Assembly: GCF_900240245.1 (NCBI RefSeq)
Contig: NZ_OESQ01000001.1
Span: 709,507-773,506 of the forward strand
From: Lachnoclostridium edouardi
GTDB lineage: Bacteria; Bacillota; Clostridia; Lachnospirales; Lachnospiraceae
DNA: 64,000 bases
Direction of reading: 5' to 3'
Of the stretch, positions 43,908 through 52,040 are shown in pieces (the first letter of the stretch is position 1; each line of letters starts with the position of its first letter). The translations under genes were made by a program, and so were the position numbers. The notes under the pieces were generated by a model. It was not told where the DNA came from. It did not search any database and saw only the letters and a list, made by a program, of their open reading frames with translations.

Positions 43908-43942
43908 AAAAATAGTTTCGCGCTTTGCGCTCAACTATTTTT
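43908..43942. terminator. Terminator of the second 3D-domain gene
   Basis: AAAAATAGTT and AACTATTTTT enclose a GC-rich loop (TCGCGCTTTGCGCTC), which can form an inner CGC hairpin. It touches the stop codon at 43942 and is symmetric, so it can work in both directions. Confidence 0.7.
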
Positions 43943-44685
43943 TACTGCAGAAGAAATACTTCCTCAGTTCTGGTTCCGTGGCTTCTTGTTTCGCCGTGAG
44001 TGTTAAAGAAAATATCAATGTGATTTCCTCGTACTCCGCCGCCCTTATCCTCAGCTGTATAAACAACGCCGCCGATCATTACCTTGCTGCCGTAAGGGAT
44101 CACTCTGGGATCTACGGCAATTGTGTGTGAAGCCTGGGCTATGGCTCCTGTGCTGGTGTGACGTCCCCACCCTTCTGAGCAGGAGTAGCAGGGGCAGTAG
44201 CCTGTAGTCTTAAATAGGCCCAGGGATTTCATATTCCCACTTACAGCAGATGAGGAAGAAGGCCATACAGCCTCCCCGCCGTCTGCTGTTTTCTTATACT
44301 GAACATTTCCAGGCAGCTTGGAGCCTTTTACGTAAGCCTCAATGTCATATGTGCCGTCGTCTAAATCAGACCAGTTGATTTCCGCAGAAAAACCACAGTA
44401 GGCGTTGCCTCCCTTTTGTTCCTGTACATCAGAACGCTTGCTGGAAGCAAATGCAGTAAATTCTTTTACTGCAGAATCAGAGCCCTGTTTTTTCACAAGA
44501 ATCTGTACAGTGGCAGAAGTGTTTGGGGAGGAGGAATCAAAAGCCCATCCGGAAATAGATGTGTTGGAAACATGATCTAATTGTCCGGAAATTTCTCCTG
44601 CTAAAACAGTGCCTGCAGCTGAAAGAATCATTAAAAGTGTGATGGCTGTAGCAGCCATAAAATTTCGCATAGTAATAAATTTCAT
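43942..44685 (-). CDS. Secreted 3D-domain protein, paralogue
   Basis: 247 residues: signal peptide (about 1-29), beta-sandwich (about 30-130, ISGWAFDSSSPNTSATVQIL), short linker and C-terminal 3D domain with YCPCYSCSEGWGRHTSTG, VDPRVIPYGSKV, AEDKGGGVRGNHIDIFF. The three Asp (VDPRV, EDKG, IDIFF) that define the 3D fold are present. Same two-domain layout as the convergent 43004 gene, so the pair looks like an inverted duplication that has since diverged. A TTGACA-16-TAGAAT promoter is upstream. Likely acts on cell-wall peptidoglycan; no direct evidence. Confidence 0.82.
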   Translation of the reverse strand: MKFITMRNFMAATAITLLMILSAAGTVLAGEISGQLDHVSNTSISGWAFDSSSPNTSATVQILVKKQGSDSAVKEFTAFASSKRSDVQEQKGGNAYCGFSAEINWSDLDDGTYDIEAYVKGSKLPGNVQYKKTADGGEAVWPSSSSAVSGNMKSLGLFKTTGYCPCYSCSEGWGRHTSTGAIAQASHTIAVDPRVIPYGSKVMIGGVVYTAEDKGGGVRGNHIDIFFNTHGETRSHGTRTEEVFLLQ

Positions 44686-44766
44686 ATTAATACCTCACTT
44701 TTTTAAAATATAGAAATATATTTTAAATATATGTAACATTTTTGTAATAAATACGGCATAAAGCAT

Positions 44767-44794
44767 ATTCTACACGAAAAAAATTATTTGTCAA
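44767..44794 (-). promoter_or_regulatory. Promoter of the 3D-domain gene at 43942
   Basis: Minus strand TTGACA (44789-44794), 16 bases, TAGAAT (44767-44772); the start codon is about 80 bases away across a very AT-rich leader. Confidence 0.55.
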
Positions 44795-44902
44795 GAAAAA
44801 ATTTCCAGTTTTTCCTTTTTACCAGCTTTTAGTGTCCATAATTCTGCAGGTGTGATATCATATAGACATATGTTCAAAAAACTTCAAAGGAGGAAAGTAT
44901 AG

Positions 44903-45643
44903 ATGAATTACCAATTATATTTCAGCCCTACAGGAGGGACAAAAAAAGCTGTAAATATGGTTAGTTCTTTTATGAAGGCAGATTTTCAGGAAGTAGATTT
45001 TACAGAGCTTAAAGTAAGAGAAAAGGGACTTACATGCCAGGAAGAGGACGTTCTTATTGCAGGGTTTCCTGTTTATGGAGGCCGTCTTCCCCAGGTAAAG
45101 GGGCTGTTAGATAATCTTCAGGGACATCATACTCCCTGTATTCTTTGCGCCTGCTATGGAAACCGCCATTATGATGACGCTCTTTTAGAGCTGAAAGATG
45201 AAATGGAAAAAAGAGGCTTCTGCTGTATTGCAGCTGCTGCCATTGTAATCCCTCATGTTTACAGCCATATTTTGGGAGCTGGCAGACCAGATAAAGAGGA
45301 TGAAAAGGAAATAAAAATTTTTGCAGAAAAAATAGATGAAAAGCTGGAAATGGGCCAGAAAATATCAGTAGATGTGCCTGGAAATATTCCGTATAAAGTA
45401 TGGAATAAGCCGGAAAGGGCGCCGGAAAAAACTGACTCCTGCACAGGCTGCGGCATTTGCAGAAAAGTCTGTCCCACAGCAGCCATTGACGAGAATTTTA
45501 TTGCAAATCCTAAAATATGTATTCAGTGCATGAAATGTGTAAGACAATGCCCGGCAGGAGGAAGAATTATGGATACCTCTCAGCAGAAGGCATATTTAGA
45601 GGGGAATTATAAAGAACCGCGTAAAAATGAATGGTTTCTGTAA
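44903..45643 (+). CDS. EFR1-family flavodoxin-ferredoxin protein
   Basis: 246 residues: an N-terminal flavodoxin-like domain (YFSPTGGTKKAVNMV binds the FMN phosphate; AGFPVYGGRLPQV) and a C-terminal 2[4Fe-4S] ferredoxin with CTGCGICRKVCP and CIQCMKCVRQCP. EFR1 proteins are thought to carry electrons in anaerobes; the partner is unknown. ATG 44903 follows AAAGGAGG. It is a single gene lying between the 3D pair and hemW, ending at a palindromic terminator shared with hemW. Confidence 0.9.
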   Translation: MNYQLYFSPTGGTKKAVNMVSSFMKADFQEVDFTELKVREKGLTCQEEDVLIAGFPVYGGRLPQVKGLLDNLQGHHTPCILCACYGNRHYDDALLELKDEMEKRGFCCIAAAAIVIPHVYSHILGAGRPDKEDEKEIKIFAEKIDEKLEMGQKISVDVPGNIPYKVWNKPERAPEKTDSCTGCGICRKVCPTAAIDENFIANPKICIQCMKCVRQCPAGGRIMDTSQQKAYLEGNYKEPRKNEWFL

Positions 45644-45649
45644 AAGTAT

Positions 45650-45690
45650 CCCATGTAAGTGCCTGTATTTTAGGCACTTACATGGGGTTT
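45650..45690. repeat. Dispersed palindromic repeat, copy 3, acting as shared terminator
   Basis: CCCATGTAAGTGCCT (45650-45664), loop GTATTTT, AGGCACTTACATGGG (45672-45686): a perfect 15-bp stem followed by GTTTTAC. It separates the convergent EFR1 and hemW genes, so it can end both transcripts. Loop and inner stem match copy 2. Confidence 0.75.
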
Positions 45691-45704
45691 TACAACACAA
45701 ATTC

Positions 45705-46865
45705 TTATATAAACTGGCTGAGAGCATAGTTGCTTAGATCAATTCCTTTTGAGGTCAGTTTGATTTCCGGCTTCCGCACTTCTAAAAGCCCTTCTTTTTC
45801 CAGCTTTTCAATTTGTTTTCCATATATATTCCACATATTGTGTCCAAATTTCTCAGCAAAGCTGCTTCCTGAAACTCCCTTTGTCATTCTTAATCCCAGA
45901 AACATAAACTCTTCCATCTTTTCTTTTGTAGTTAAAAAGTTAATATCCCTGTACAAGTTTCCCGGAAACTCTTTTCCTGTATGAATGTCTAAATATACAG
46001 ACAAATCGCACTCCTTCCGAAACCTGTAGCCGCTTACATAGGAGGAAGCGCCTAATCCTAATCCCAGGTAATCTACCCCTGTCCAATATCCTATATTGTG
46101 GCGACATTCCTTCCCCGGCCTGGAATAATTGGAAATCTCATATCTTTCATAACCGTGATCTAACAGAATCTGCTCTGTCATATAGTACATTTCCCGCTCT
46201 GTATCCTCATCTGGCAAAGGCGGATACGCCTCTCCCAAACATCCATATTTATCATAAAACGGCGTGCCTGGCTCCACAATCAAGCTATATGCGGAAATAT
46301 GCTCCGGTCTGAGCATCAGCACCTTTTTCATAGTCTTTTCCCAGGACTCCATTGTCTGCCCCGGCAAGGCTGACATTAAATCTACATTTACATTGTCAAA
46401 CCCAGCCAGTCTGACTCTCTGAAAAGACTTGAGGAAATCATCATATGTATGGATTCTTCCTAACAGTCTTAACTCCCAATCATCGGCAGACTGAAGGCCC
46501 AGACTGATTCTGTTAATTCCTGCCATGCGGTAGATCTTCAACTTTTCTTCTGTCAATGTTCCCGGATTCGCTTCAATAGTAATCTCTGCATCCTCTTTTA
46601 CATCATAATGCTGCCACACAGCAGCCATGATCTGTTCCATGCAGTCTGAAGGGAGGACGGACGGCGTCCCTCCTCCAATAAAAATGGTGCTGACCTGATA
46701 GTCTTTTACCCCAGTGCTTTCTGCAATAATTTCCTCTGTCAGTTTTTCTGCATATGCCCTTTGAACAGACATGGGAGTTACAAAGGAAAGAAAATCACAG
46801 TACTCGCATTTTCTTGCACAAAAGGGGATATGAATATATAATTCCAATTGTTTTTTATTCTTCAT
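45705..46865 (-). CDS. hemW: Radical SAM heme chaperone HemW
   Basis: 386 residues. CX3CX2C motif at Cys16, Cys20 and Cys23 in [19 protein letters not shown] and NPGTLTEEK follow. The heme-binding HNxxYW (RHNIGYWTG) that separates HemW from coproporphyrinogen oxidase HemN is present. C-terminal HemN-type domain (about 300-380). HemW inserts heme into respiratory enzymes in other bacteria; its role in a fermenting anaerobe is less clear. Its start overlaps the end of lepA by 11 bases. Confidence 0.95.
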   Translation of the reverse strand: MKNKKQLELYIHIPFCARKCEYCDFLSFVTPMSVQRAYAEKLTEEIIAESTGVKDYQVSTIFIGGGTPSVLPSDCMEQIMAAVWQHYDVKEDAEITIEANPGTLTEEKLKIYRMAGINRISLGLQSADDWELRLLGRIHTYDDFLKSFQRVRLAGFDNVNVDLMSALPGQTMESWEKTMKKVLMLRPEHISAYSLIVEPGTPFYDKYGCLGEAYPPLPDEDTEREMYYMTEQILLDHGYERYEISNYSRPGKECRHNIGYWTGVDYLGLGLGASSYVSGYRFRKECDLSVYLDIHTGKEFPGNLYRDINFLTTKEKMEEFMFLGLRMTKGVSGSSFAEKFGHNMWNIYGKQIEKLEKEGLLEVRKPEIKLTSKGIDLSNYALSQFI

Positions 46866-48669
46866 CTAATTTCAACACACTCATAAACGCTTTTTGCGGA
46901 ATTTCCACACTGCCAATCTGACGCATACGCTTCTTTCCTTCTTTCTGTTTCTCCAGAAGCTTTCTCTTACGTGAAATATCTCCGCCGTAGCACTTGGCCA
47001 AAACGTCCTTTCTCATGGCTTTTACAGTTTCTCTGGCAATAATTTTTCCTCCTACTGCAGCCTGAATAGGAATCTCAAACAAGTGGCGAGGAATTTCTTC
47101 TTTCAGCTTCTCGCACATTTTCCTGCCTCTTTCATAAGCAGAACCTTCAAAAACAATAAAGGAAAGAGCATCTACCTCTTCTCTGTTAACCAGAATATCC
47201 AGTTTTACCAGCTCTGATCTTTCATAGCCCTTCATCTCGTAATCAAAGGAAGCATATCCTCTGGAACGCGACTTTAAGGCGTCAAAGAAATCGTATATGA
47301 TTTCATTTAAAGGAAGCTCATATTTTAAAAGCGCCCGGGTAGTTTCAATGTATTCCATGCCTAAGTAAACTCCCCGTCTTTCCTGACACAGAGACATAAT
47401 AGCGCCCACAAACTCTGTAGTCACCATAATCTCTGCAGACACTATAGGCTCCTCCATATATTCAATTTCTGTAGGATCAGGCAGATTTGAAGGATTGGTC
47501 AACTCCAGCATCTCTCCGTTTTTCTTGTATACCCTGTAAATAACACCTGGGGCTGTTGTCACCAAGTCCAGGTTGTACTCTCTTTCCAATCTTTCCTGAA
47601 TAATCTCCAGGTGAAGAAGTCCCAGAAAACCGCAGCGGAATCCAAAGCCTAACGCCAAAGAAGTCTCTGGCTCGTAATACAGGGAGGCATCGTTTAGCTG
47701 AAGCTTCTCCAAAGCATCCCTAAGATCCGGATACTTTGCGCTGTCCGCCGGATATACGCCGCAGTACACCATAGGCGTAACCTTCTTATATCCAGGCAAA
47801 GGCTGGGCACAGGGGTTTTCTCTATTGGTAATTGTATCTCCCACTCTTGTATCCTGCACATTTTTAATGCTGGCAGTAATATATCCTACCATTCCGGCTT
47901 CCAGCTGGTCGCATGGTATAAACTGTCCGGCTCCAAAATATCCTACCTCCACTACGTCGGCAGCGGCCCCAGTGGCCATCATTTTCATAGGAGTTCCTTT
48001 TTTTATGGTGCCTTCCTTTACTCTGCAGAATACAATAACCCCTTTGTATGGATCATACAGGGAATCAAAAATAAGAGCCTTTAAAGGAGCATCTTTATCT
48101 CCATTTGGGGCAGGTATTTTATTTACAATAGCTTCTAAAACGTCGTCTACATTTAAACCTGTTTTTGCAGAAATCCTGGGTGCATCCTGGGCGTCCAGGC
48201 CGATTACATCCTCTATCTCCTCTGCTACATGATCTGGGTCTGCGCTGGGAAGGTCTATTTTATTAATTACAGGAAAAACATCTAAATCGTGGTCCAGAGC
48301 CAGATATACGTTGGCAAGGGTCTGGGCCTCTATACCCTGGGCTGCATCTACTACCAAAATAGCTCCGTCACAGGCGGCCAGGCTTCTGGAAACCTCATAG
48401 TTAAAGTCCACATGTCCAGGGGTATCAATTAAATTAAAAATATATTCTTCCCCATCCTTTGCCCTGTAAACAGTGCGGACAGCCTGAGACTTAATGGTGA
48501 TGCCCCTCTCTCTTTCCAAATCCATATTATCCAAAACCTGAGACTGCATTTCCCTGCTGGTAAGAAGGCCTGTCCTTTCAATGATTCTGTCTGCCAGGGT
48601 GGATTTCCCATGATCAATATGAGCTATGATGCAAAAATTACGAATCTTACTCTGGTCAACTGACGCCAT
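46855..48669 (-). CDS. lepA: Elongation factor 4 (LepA)
   Basis: 604 residues, translational GTPase that back-translocates stalled ribosomes. G1 [14 protein letters not shown]2 [13 protein letters not shown]3 [13 protein letters not shown]4 [14 protein letters not shown]5 [12 protein letters not shown]; domains II, III, V and the specific LepA C-terminal domain ([20 protein letters not shown], then [16 protein letters not shown]). First gene of a pair with hemW on the same strand. ATG after GAGGAGAAA. Confidence 0.97.
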   Translation of the reverse strand: MASVDQSKIRNFCIIAHIDHGKSTLADRIIERTGLLTSREMQSQVLDNMDLERERGITIKSQAVRTVYRAKDGEEYIFNLIDTPGHVDFNYEVSRSLAACDGAILVVDAAQGIEAQTLANVYLALDHDLDVFPVINKIDLPSADPDHVAEEIEDVIGLDAQDAPRISAKTGLNVDDVLEAIVNKIPAPNGDKDAPLKALIFDSLYDPYKGVIVFCRVKEGTIKKGTPMKMMATGAAADVVEVGYFGAGQFIPCDQLEAGMVGYITASIKNVQDTRVGDTITNRENPCAQPLPGYKKVTPMVYCGVYPADSAKYPDLRDALEKLQLNDASLYYEPETSLALGFGFRCGFLGLLHLEIIQERLEREYNLDLVTTAPGVIYRVYKKNGEMLELTNPSNLPDPTEIEYMEEPIVSAEIMVTTEFVGAIMSLCQERRGVYLGMEYIETTRALLKYELPLNEIIYDFFDALKSRSRGYASFDYEMKGYERSELVKLDILVNREEVDALSFIVFEGSAYERGRKMCEKLKEEIPRHLFEIPIQAAVGGKIIARETVKAMRKDVLAKCYGGDISRKRKLLEKQKEGKKRMRQIGSVEIPQKAFMSVLKLDEE

Positions 48670-48722
48670 ATTTCTCCTCTTTTCTAACCGGGAATCGCCC
48701 CGGAATTGTCATTCTTCCGTAT

Positions 48723-48757
48723 CTGACTGGGAAAAACCTATTTTCTTTCCCAGCCAG
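48723..48757 (-). terminator. Stem-loop between spoIIP and lepA
   Basis: CTGACTGGGAAA and TTTCCCAGCCAG pair around an 11-base A/T-rich loop. There is no clear T-run on the minus strand, so it may be a weak terminator after spoIIP (stop 31 bases away) or a processing hairpin. Confidence 0.45.
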
Positions 48758-48788
48758 CTATTACTACGAGTAAAAATATACCATTTTT

Positions 48789-50027
48789 TTATTTCCCTTG
48801 CAACACCATATCTAAAACTTCTGCCAGAGGTTCCATAGCATTCAGGGCTTCCTGGTATGTATTAGTCTGCGCTCCTACCTCTATAAGAGCTGATCTGGGC
48901 CTTAGATGTAAATTATATCGCAAACCTTTTAAATATATTTTTCTGGTGAACCCTGGATAATCTGCCGCCGCCTTTAACTGCATCTGAAAGCTGAAGGCCA
49001 AATTTTCCGTCCTGTAGGGATTAGGCAGGTATTCTATAGGCCCTGTTGGAGTTTGACTCATGCCGTTAAAAAACATTACAGGCGCCGTGTCCTTTCCATT
49101 TACCTGAGAAACCATATGATATCCTTCTTTTACTCCGTCCCTGTGTACATCTAAAACAACCTGAATTGATGGATTTTCCTGTAAAATTCCGCTGATTCCC
49201 TCTAATGCATAGGTGTACGCCTTGCTTCTGTCTAAATTTCCGTCCTTCAGATCATATACTGACCGGTCGTGGATGACCTGATACCCTTTTTCTTCTAAAA
49301 GCTTTGTAAGATAGTCACCTATTCCCACTACTGTCGCCTCCGGATTTTCCGGCCCATAGTCAGCGAAGGTTTCCTGAGAATGTGTGTGATAAATCAAAAT
49401 TTGAGGTTCGTCTTTTATCTCCATCTGTAAATTTGTATTCAGCAGGGTTTCTGCGTTCATAATATCTCTTCCAGCGGTTGTGGAGGTGTGAACGCTGAAA
49501 AAGTTTTTCATAAGAAAATCATAATCAGCTAACTGCGCTCTGTCATAAATTTTTCCGGCCACTACCGGCTGTGATGAAGCTTCTTTACTAATGTTGGTTG
49601 ATGCAGGACTCTCCGCCATAGTATCCTCCCCTCCCATAGCTAAAAGTCCTTCATATTCAGAATAAAATTCTATTGTTTCCCTGTAAGATAAATAGGAAGG
49701 GTCTTTATATTTGTTTCTCGTTTCCTCCGTATATTCGCCATACCGGAAAAGAGGAACCATATTCCAGGAAAATCTGATCCAGTCATTCATATGCTCTCCG
49801 CTTTCCCCTTCCCTTTTCTCTTTTGCCTCCAGCTTACTCGCCGGATAATACCAGCCGTAAATCCAGCTAAAACATGCAGGAAAAAACTCTTGCAGCCGTT
49901 CTGCCGTTCTTTCTGCACCATTGACCACAAAGGGATACCAGCTGCTTCTCCCGCCAAACAATACGGCGGCTATTAAACCTGCGGCACAGCCGGCTTTTAA
50001 TCTTTCTCTCAGCCTTCTTCCTTTCAT
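48789..50027 (-). CDS. spoIIP: Stage II sporulation protein P (SpoIIP)
   Basis: About 412 residues. One N-terminal membrane helix, then a C-terminal amidase/endopeptidase domain: ILIYHTHSQETFADY supplies metal-site His and Glu, VVLDVHRDGV and LRPRSALIEVGAQTNTYQEA the rest. SpoIIP cuts septal peptidoglycan during engulfment together with SpoIID and SpoIIM. The frame opens at 50042, but ATG 50027 lies 6 bases after AGGAG and starts MKGRRLRERLKAG. It follows gpr at a 46-base gap, as in most Clostridia, where both are expressed in sporulation. Confidence 0.94.
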   Translation of the reverse strand: MKGRRLRERLKAGCAAGLIAAVLFGGRSSWYPFVVNGAERTAERLQEFFPACFSWIYGWYYPASKLEAKEKREGESGEHMNDWIRFSWNMVPLFRYGEYTEETRNKYKDPSYLSYRETIEFYSEYEGLLAMGGEDTMAESPASTNISKEASSQPVVAGKIYDRAQLADYDFLMKNFFSVHTSTTAGRDIMNAETLLNTNLQMEIKDEPQILIYHTHSQETFADYGPENPEATVVGIGDYLTKLLEEKGYQVIHDRSVYDLKDGNLDRSKAYTYALEGISGILQENPSIQVVLDVHRDGVKEGYHMVSQVNGKDTAPVMFFNGMSQTPTGPIEYLPNPYRTENLAFSFQMQLKAAADYPGFTRKIYLKGLRYNLHLRPRSALIEVGAQTNTYQEALNAMEPLAEVLDMVLQGK

Positions 50028-50088
50028 ATCCTTCTCCTGCATAATTCACTATTAATATCATATGCAGGAAAACGCCGGCTCATCATTC

Positions 50089-51111
50089 TTACAGTAAAGC
50101 TCCGTGAATTCCTTCAGATATAGTAAAGCTTAAAGATTTTATTGTTTCGTCAATATCTGGAGGCGTCACATAAAAAGAGCCAAATTCCGGCTCCAAAAGC
50201 TCCCTAATCAACAGATACTGCTGATCAGGACTCATTTCCTCCACAGCTTTTCCCATGCCCTCTGTAATTTTTCTCTGCTCCAACGCTTTTACCATAGCGT
50301 TTACTGTATCCTGGACAATGGCCGCCGCTCCTACAACAGTGGGAACTCCTATAGCCAAAACAGGAATTCCTAAGCTTTCTTTTGTAAGTCCATGGCGGTG
50401 ATTTCCCACTCCAGAGCCTGGATGTATTCCTGTGTCTGTCAGCTGAATAGTAGTGCCCAGCCTTTTAACTGATCTGGCCGCCAAGGCGTCAATGACAATA
50501 ACTGCTTTCGGTTTTGTCTCTCCAATAATTCCTTTTAGAATCTCCGCTGTTTCCATACCAGTCTGGGCCATAACTCCAGGCACAATTCCGCTGATTTCCG
50601 GCTGATTTTCTTTTCCGGACTGAAGATGTCTTGTCACCTGCAGATTTCCAAGGACTCTGGGGCCTAATGAATCAGGCGTTACATAAGTATTTCCCAGACC
50701 TACGACCAAAACCTTCCACCTGTCTTTTGCCTCCTGATCCAGCTGCTGCTCCAGTAATTTTTTTATATGACCTGCCAGCTCCTTGGCTACCTCCTGGTGA
50801 TACCCCTCGTCCTTAAACGCCATATTCCCAGCTTCTAAAGTAATATATGTGCCAACAGGCTTTCCTAAAGCCTTAGCTCCTCTTTCGTTTTTAACGCTTA
50901 CCTCTGTAATAGTGATTCCTTTACTTTCTACTGTCCATTCCTTTACAGATATTCCTGATAAATCTTTACTTTCTGACGACACGCCTTCCTTTTCTTCTAA
51001 AGCCAGATCAGTTCTGATTTGAAATTTTTCACAATTTTCACTAGTCCTTATACTTTTTTTTCTGGCTGATTTCTCCTGCTTTCTCATACCCCAGGGCCTA
51101 TTTTTCCTCAT
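50089..51111 (-). CDS. gpr: GPR endopeptidase (spore protease)
   Basis: 340 residues. Degrades small acid-soluble spore proteins at germination. After a basic leader (about 1-30) comes the propeptide/mature junction region FQIRTDLALEEKEGV, then VVGLGNTYVTPDSLGPRVL, AVIVIDALAARSVKRLGTTI and LTDTGIHPGSGVGNHR, all family signatures with the active-site aspartates. ATG 51111 follows GAGGAG. Reads away from rpsT. Confidence 0.95.
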   Translation of the reverse strand: MRKNRPWGMRKQEKSARKKSIRTSENCEKFQIRTDLALEEKEGVSSESKDLSGISVKEWTVESKGITITEVSVKNERGAKALGKPVGTYITLEAGNMAFKDEGYHQEVAKELAGHIKKLLEQQLDQEAKDRWKVLVVGLGNTYVTPDSLGPRVLGNLQVTRHLQSGKENQPEISGIVPGVMAQTGMETAEILKGIIGETKPKAVIVIDALAARSVKRLGTTIQLTDTGIHPGSGVGNHRHGLTKESLGIPVLAIGVPTVVGAAAIVQDTVNAMVKALEQRKITEGMGKAVEEMSPDQQYLLIRELLEPEFGSFYVTPPDIDETIKSLSFTISEGIHGALL

Positions 51112-51178
51112 ATTTTATTCTCCTCGTGTTTTTCTGTGTTTTTACTGGTATTTTCTGCAAAAAAACAGGAAATATGTA

Positions 51179-51207
51179 TTGACATCCTTCACAAGTTCCG
51201 CTAAAAT
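51179..51207 (+). promoter_or_regulatory. Promoter of rpsT
   Basis: TTGACA (51179-51184), 17 bases, TAAAAT (51202-51207), about 83 bases before the start codon. Confidence 0.65.
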
Positions 51208-51296
51208 AACAAAGTATGTTTACATTGAACTGTCCGTGTCCAGGCTTTGATGCAAACCAATAATTATAATATGAAGATAAATTGGAGGTGTACAGA

Positions 51297-51560
51297 TTGG
51301 CTAACATTAAATCTGCAAAGAAAAGAATTTTAGTTAACGAAACCAAAGCTGCCAGAAATAAGGCTATCAGATCCAAAGTTAAAACTGCAATTAAGAAAGT
51401 TGACGCTGCTATCGTTGCCGGTGACAAGGCTGCTGCACAGGCATGTTTAGTAGCTGCTACAACTGAAATCGACAAAGCTACAAGCAAGGGAGTTTATCAT
51501 AAGAATACTTCTTCCAGAAAAGTATCCCGACTTGCAAAAGCAGTTAACGCAATGGCTTAA
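51297..51560 (+). CDS. rpsT: 30S ribosomal protein S20
   Basis: 87 residues, ANIKSAKKRILVNETKAAR at the start and the expected helical basic body ending SRKVSRLAKAVNAMA. Binds 16S rRNA in the 30S body. The true start is a TTG at 51297, 7 bases after GGAGGT, which gives the universal MANIKSAKKR; the frame opens 5 codons earlier. TTG starts in rpsT are seen elsewhere and may limit translation (S20 regulates itself in E. coli). Followed by its own terminator. Confidence 0.97.
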   Translation: MANIKSAKKRILVNETKAARNKAIRSKVKTAIKKVDAAIVAGDKAAAQACLVAATTEIDKATSKGVYHKNTSSRKVSRLAKAVNAMA

Positions 51561-51583
51561 TTATAGAACTTAATTCATAAACG

Positions 51584-51618
51584 TATTCCCTTCGGCTTAA
51601 CCCACCGGAGGGATTTTT
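51584..51618 (+). terminator. Terminator of rpsT
   Basis: TCCCTTCGG and CCGGAGGGA pair with one G-T pair around an 8-base loop; T7 follows. Confidence 0.85.
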
Positions 51619-51725
51619 TTATAAAATAAAATGTCCTGTGATTATCACCTATTGGCTTATATTCATTTATGGATAATATACATTTGTGGTTCTTAGCGTT
51701 TTAATGATAACAGGAGGTGATCGTT

Positions 51726-51947
51726 TTGGTATCCTACGACAGACTATGGGAAACTATGAAGAAAAAGAATACCAGCCAATATCGTTTGATTAAATATTAT
51801 GGTGTCAGTGCCGGCCAGATCGGCCGTCTAAAGAAAAATATGTATGTGTCCACTCATACCATTGACATGCTTTGCAATATTCTGCAATGCCGTGTAGAAG
51901 ACGTAATGGAAATTACCTTAAACAATCTCTCTTCTGATGAAGTATAA
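51726..51947 (+). CDS. Small XRE/Cro-type helix-turn-helix regulator
   Basis: 73 residues: VSYDRLWETMKKKNTSQYRL leads into the HTH YYGVSAGQIGRLKKN, then STHTIDMLCNILQCRVEDVM, the usual Cro/C1 end. The frame opens with GTG 51717, which lies in the ribosome site itself; TTG 51726, 8 bases after AGGAGG, is the better start. The family is common in Clostridia and often regulates itself. Not linked to rpsT by transcription because a terminator separates them. Confidence 0.82.
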   Translation: MVSYDRLWETMKKKNTSQYRLIKYYGVSAGQIGRLKKNMYVSTHTIDMLCNILQCRVEDVMEITLNNLSSDEV

Positions 51948-51968
51948 TACATATTTTTCACTGAATCG

Positions 51969-52018
51969 TAAAAGTCTGGATTCTGCCGGCTACAGCCAGC
52001 AGAAAACGGACTTTTTTT
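51969..52018 (+). terminator. Terminator of the small XRE gene
   Basis: AAAGTC..TTCTGCCGGC and AGCC.GCAGAA..GGACTTT form a long stem, followed by T7. Only about 20 bases from the stop of the convergent surface protein gene, so it may serve both. Confidence 0.75.
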
Positions 52019-52040
52019 GTGGGCTTAATGATTATAAGCT

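Noticed and set aside
51098..51487. Open frame antisense to rpsT and its leader
   Set aside because: It covers the well-supported rpsT gene and promoter and has no homology signature.
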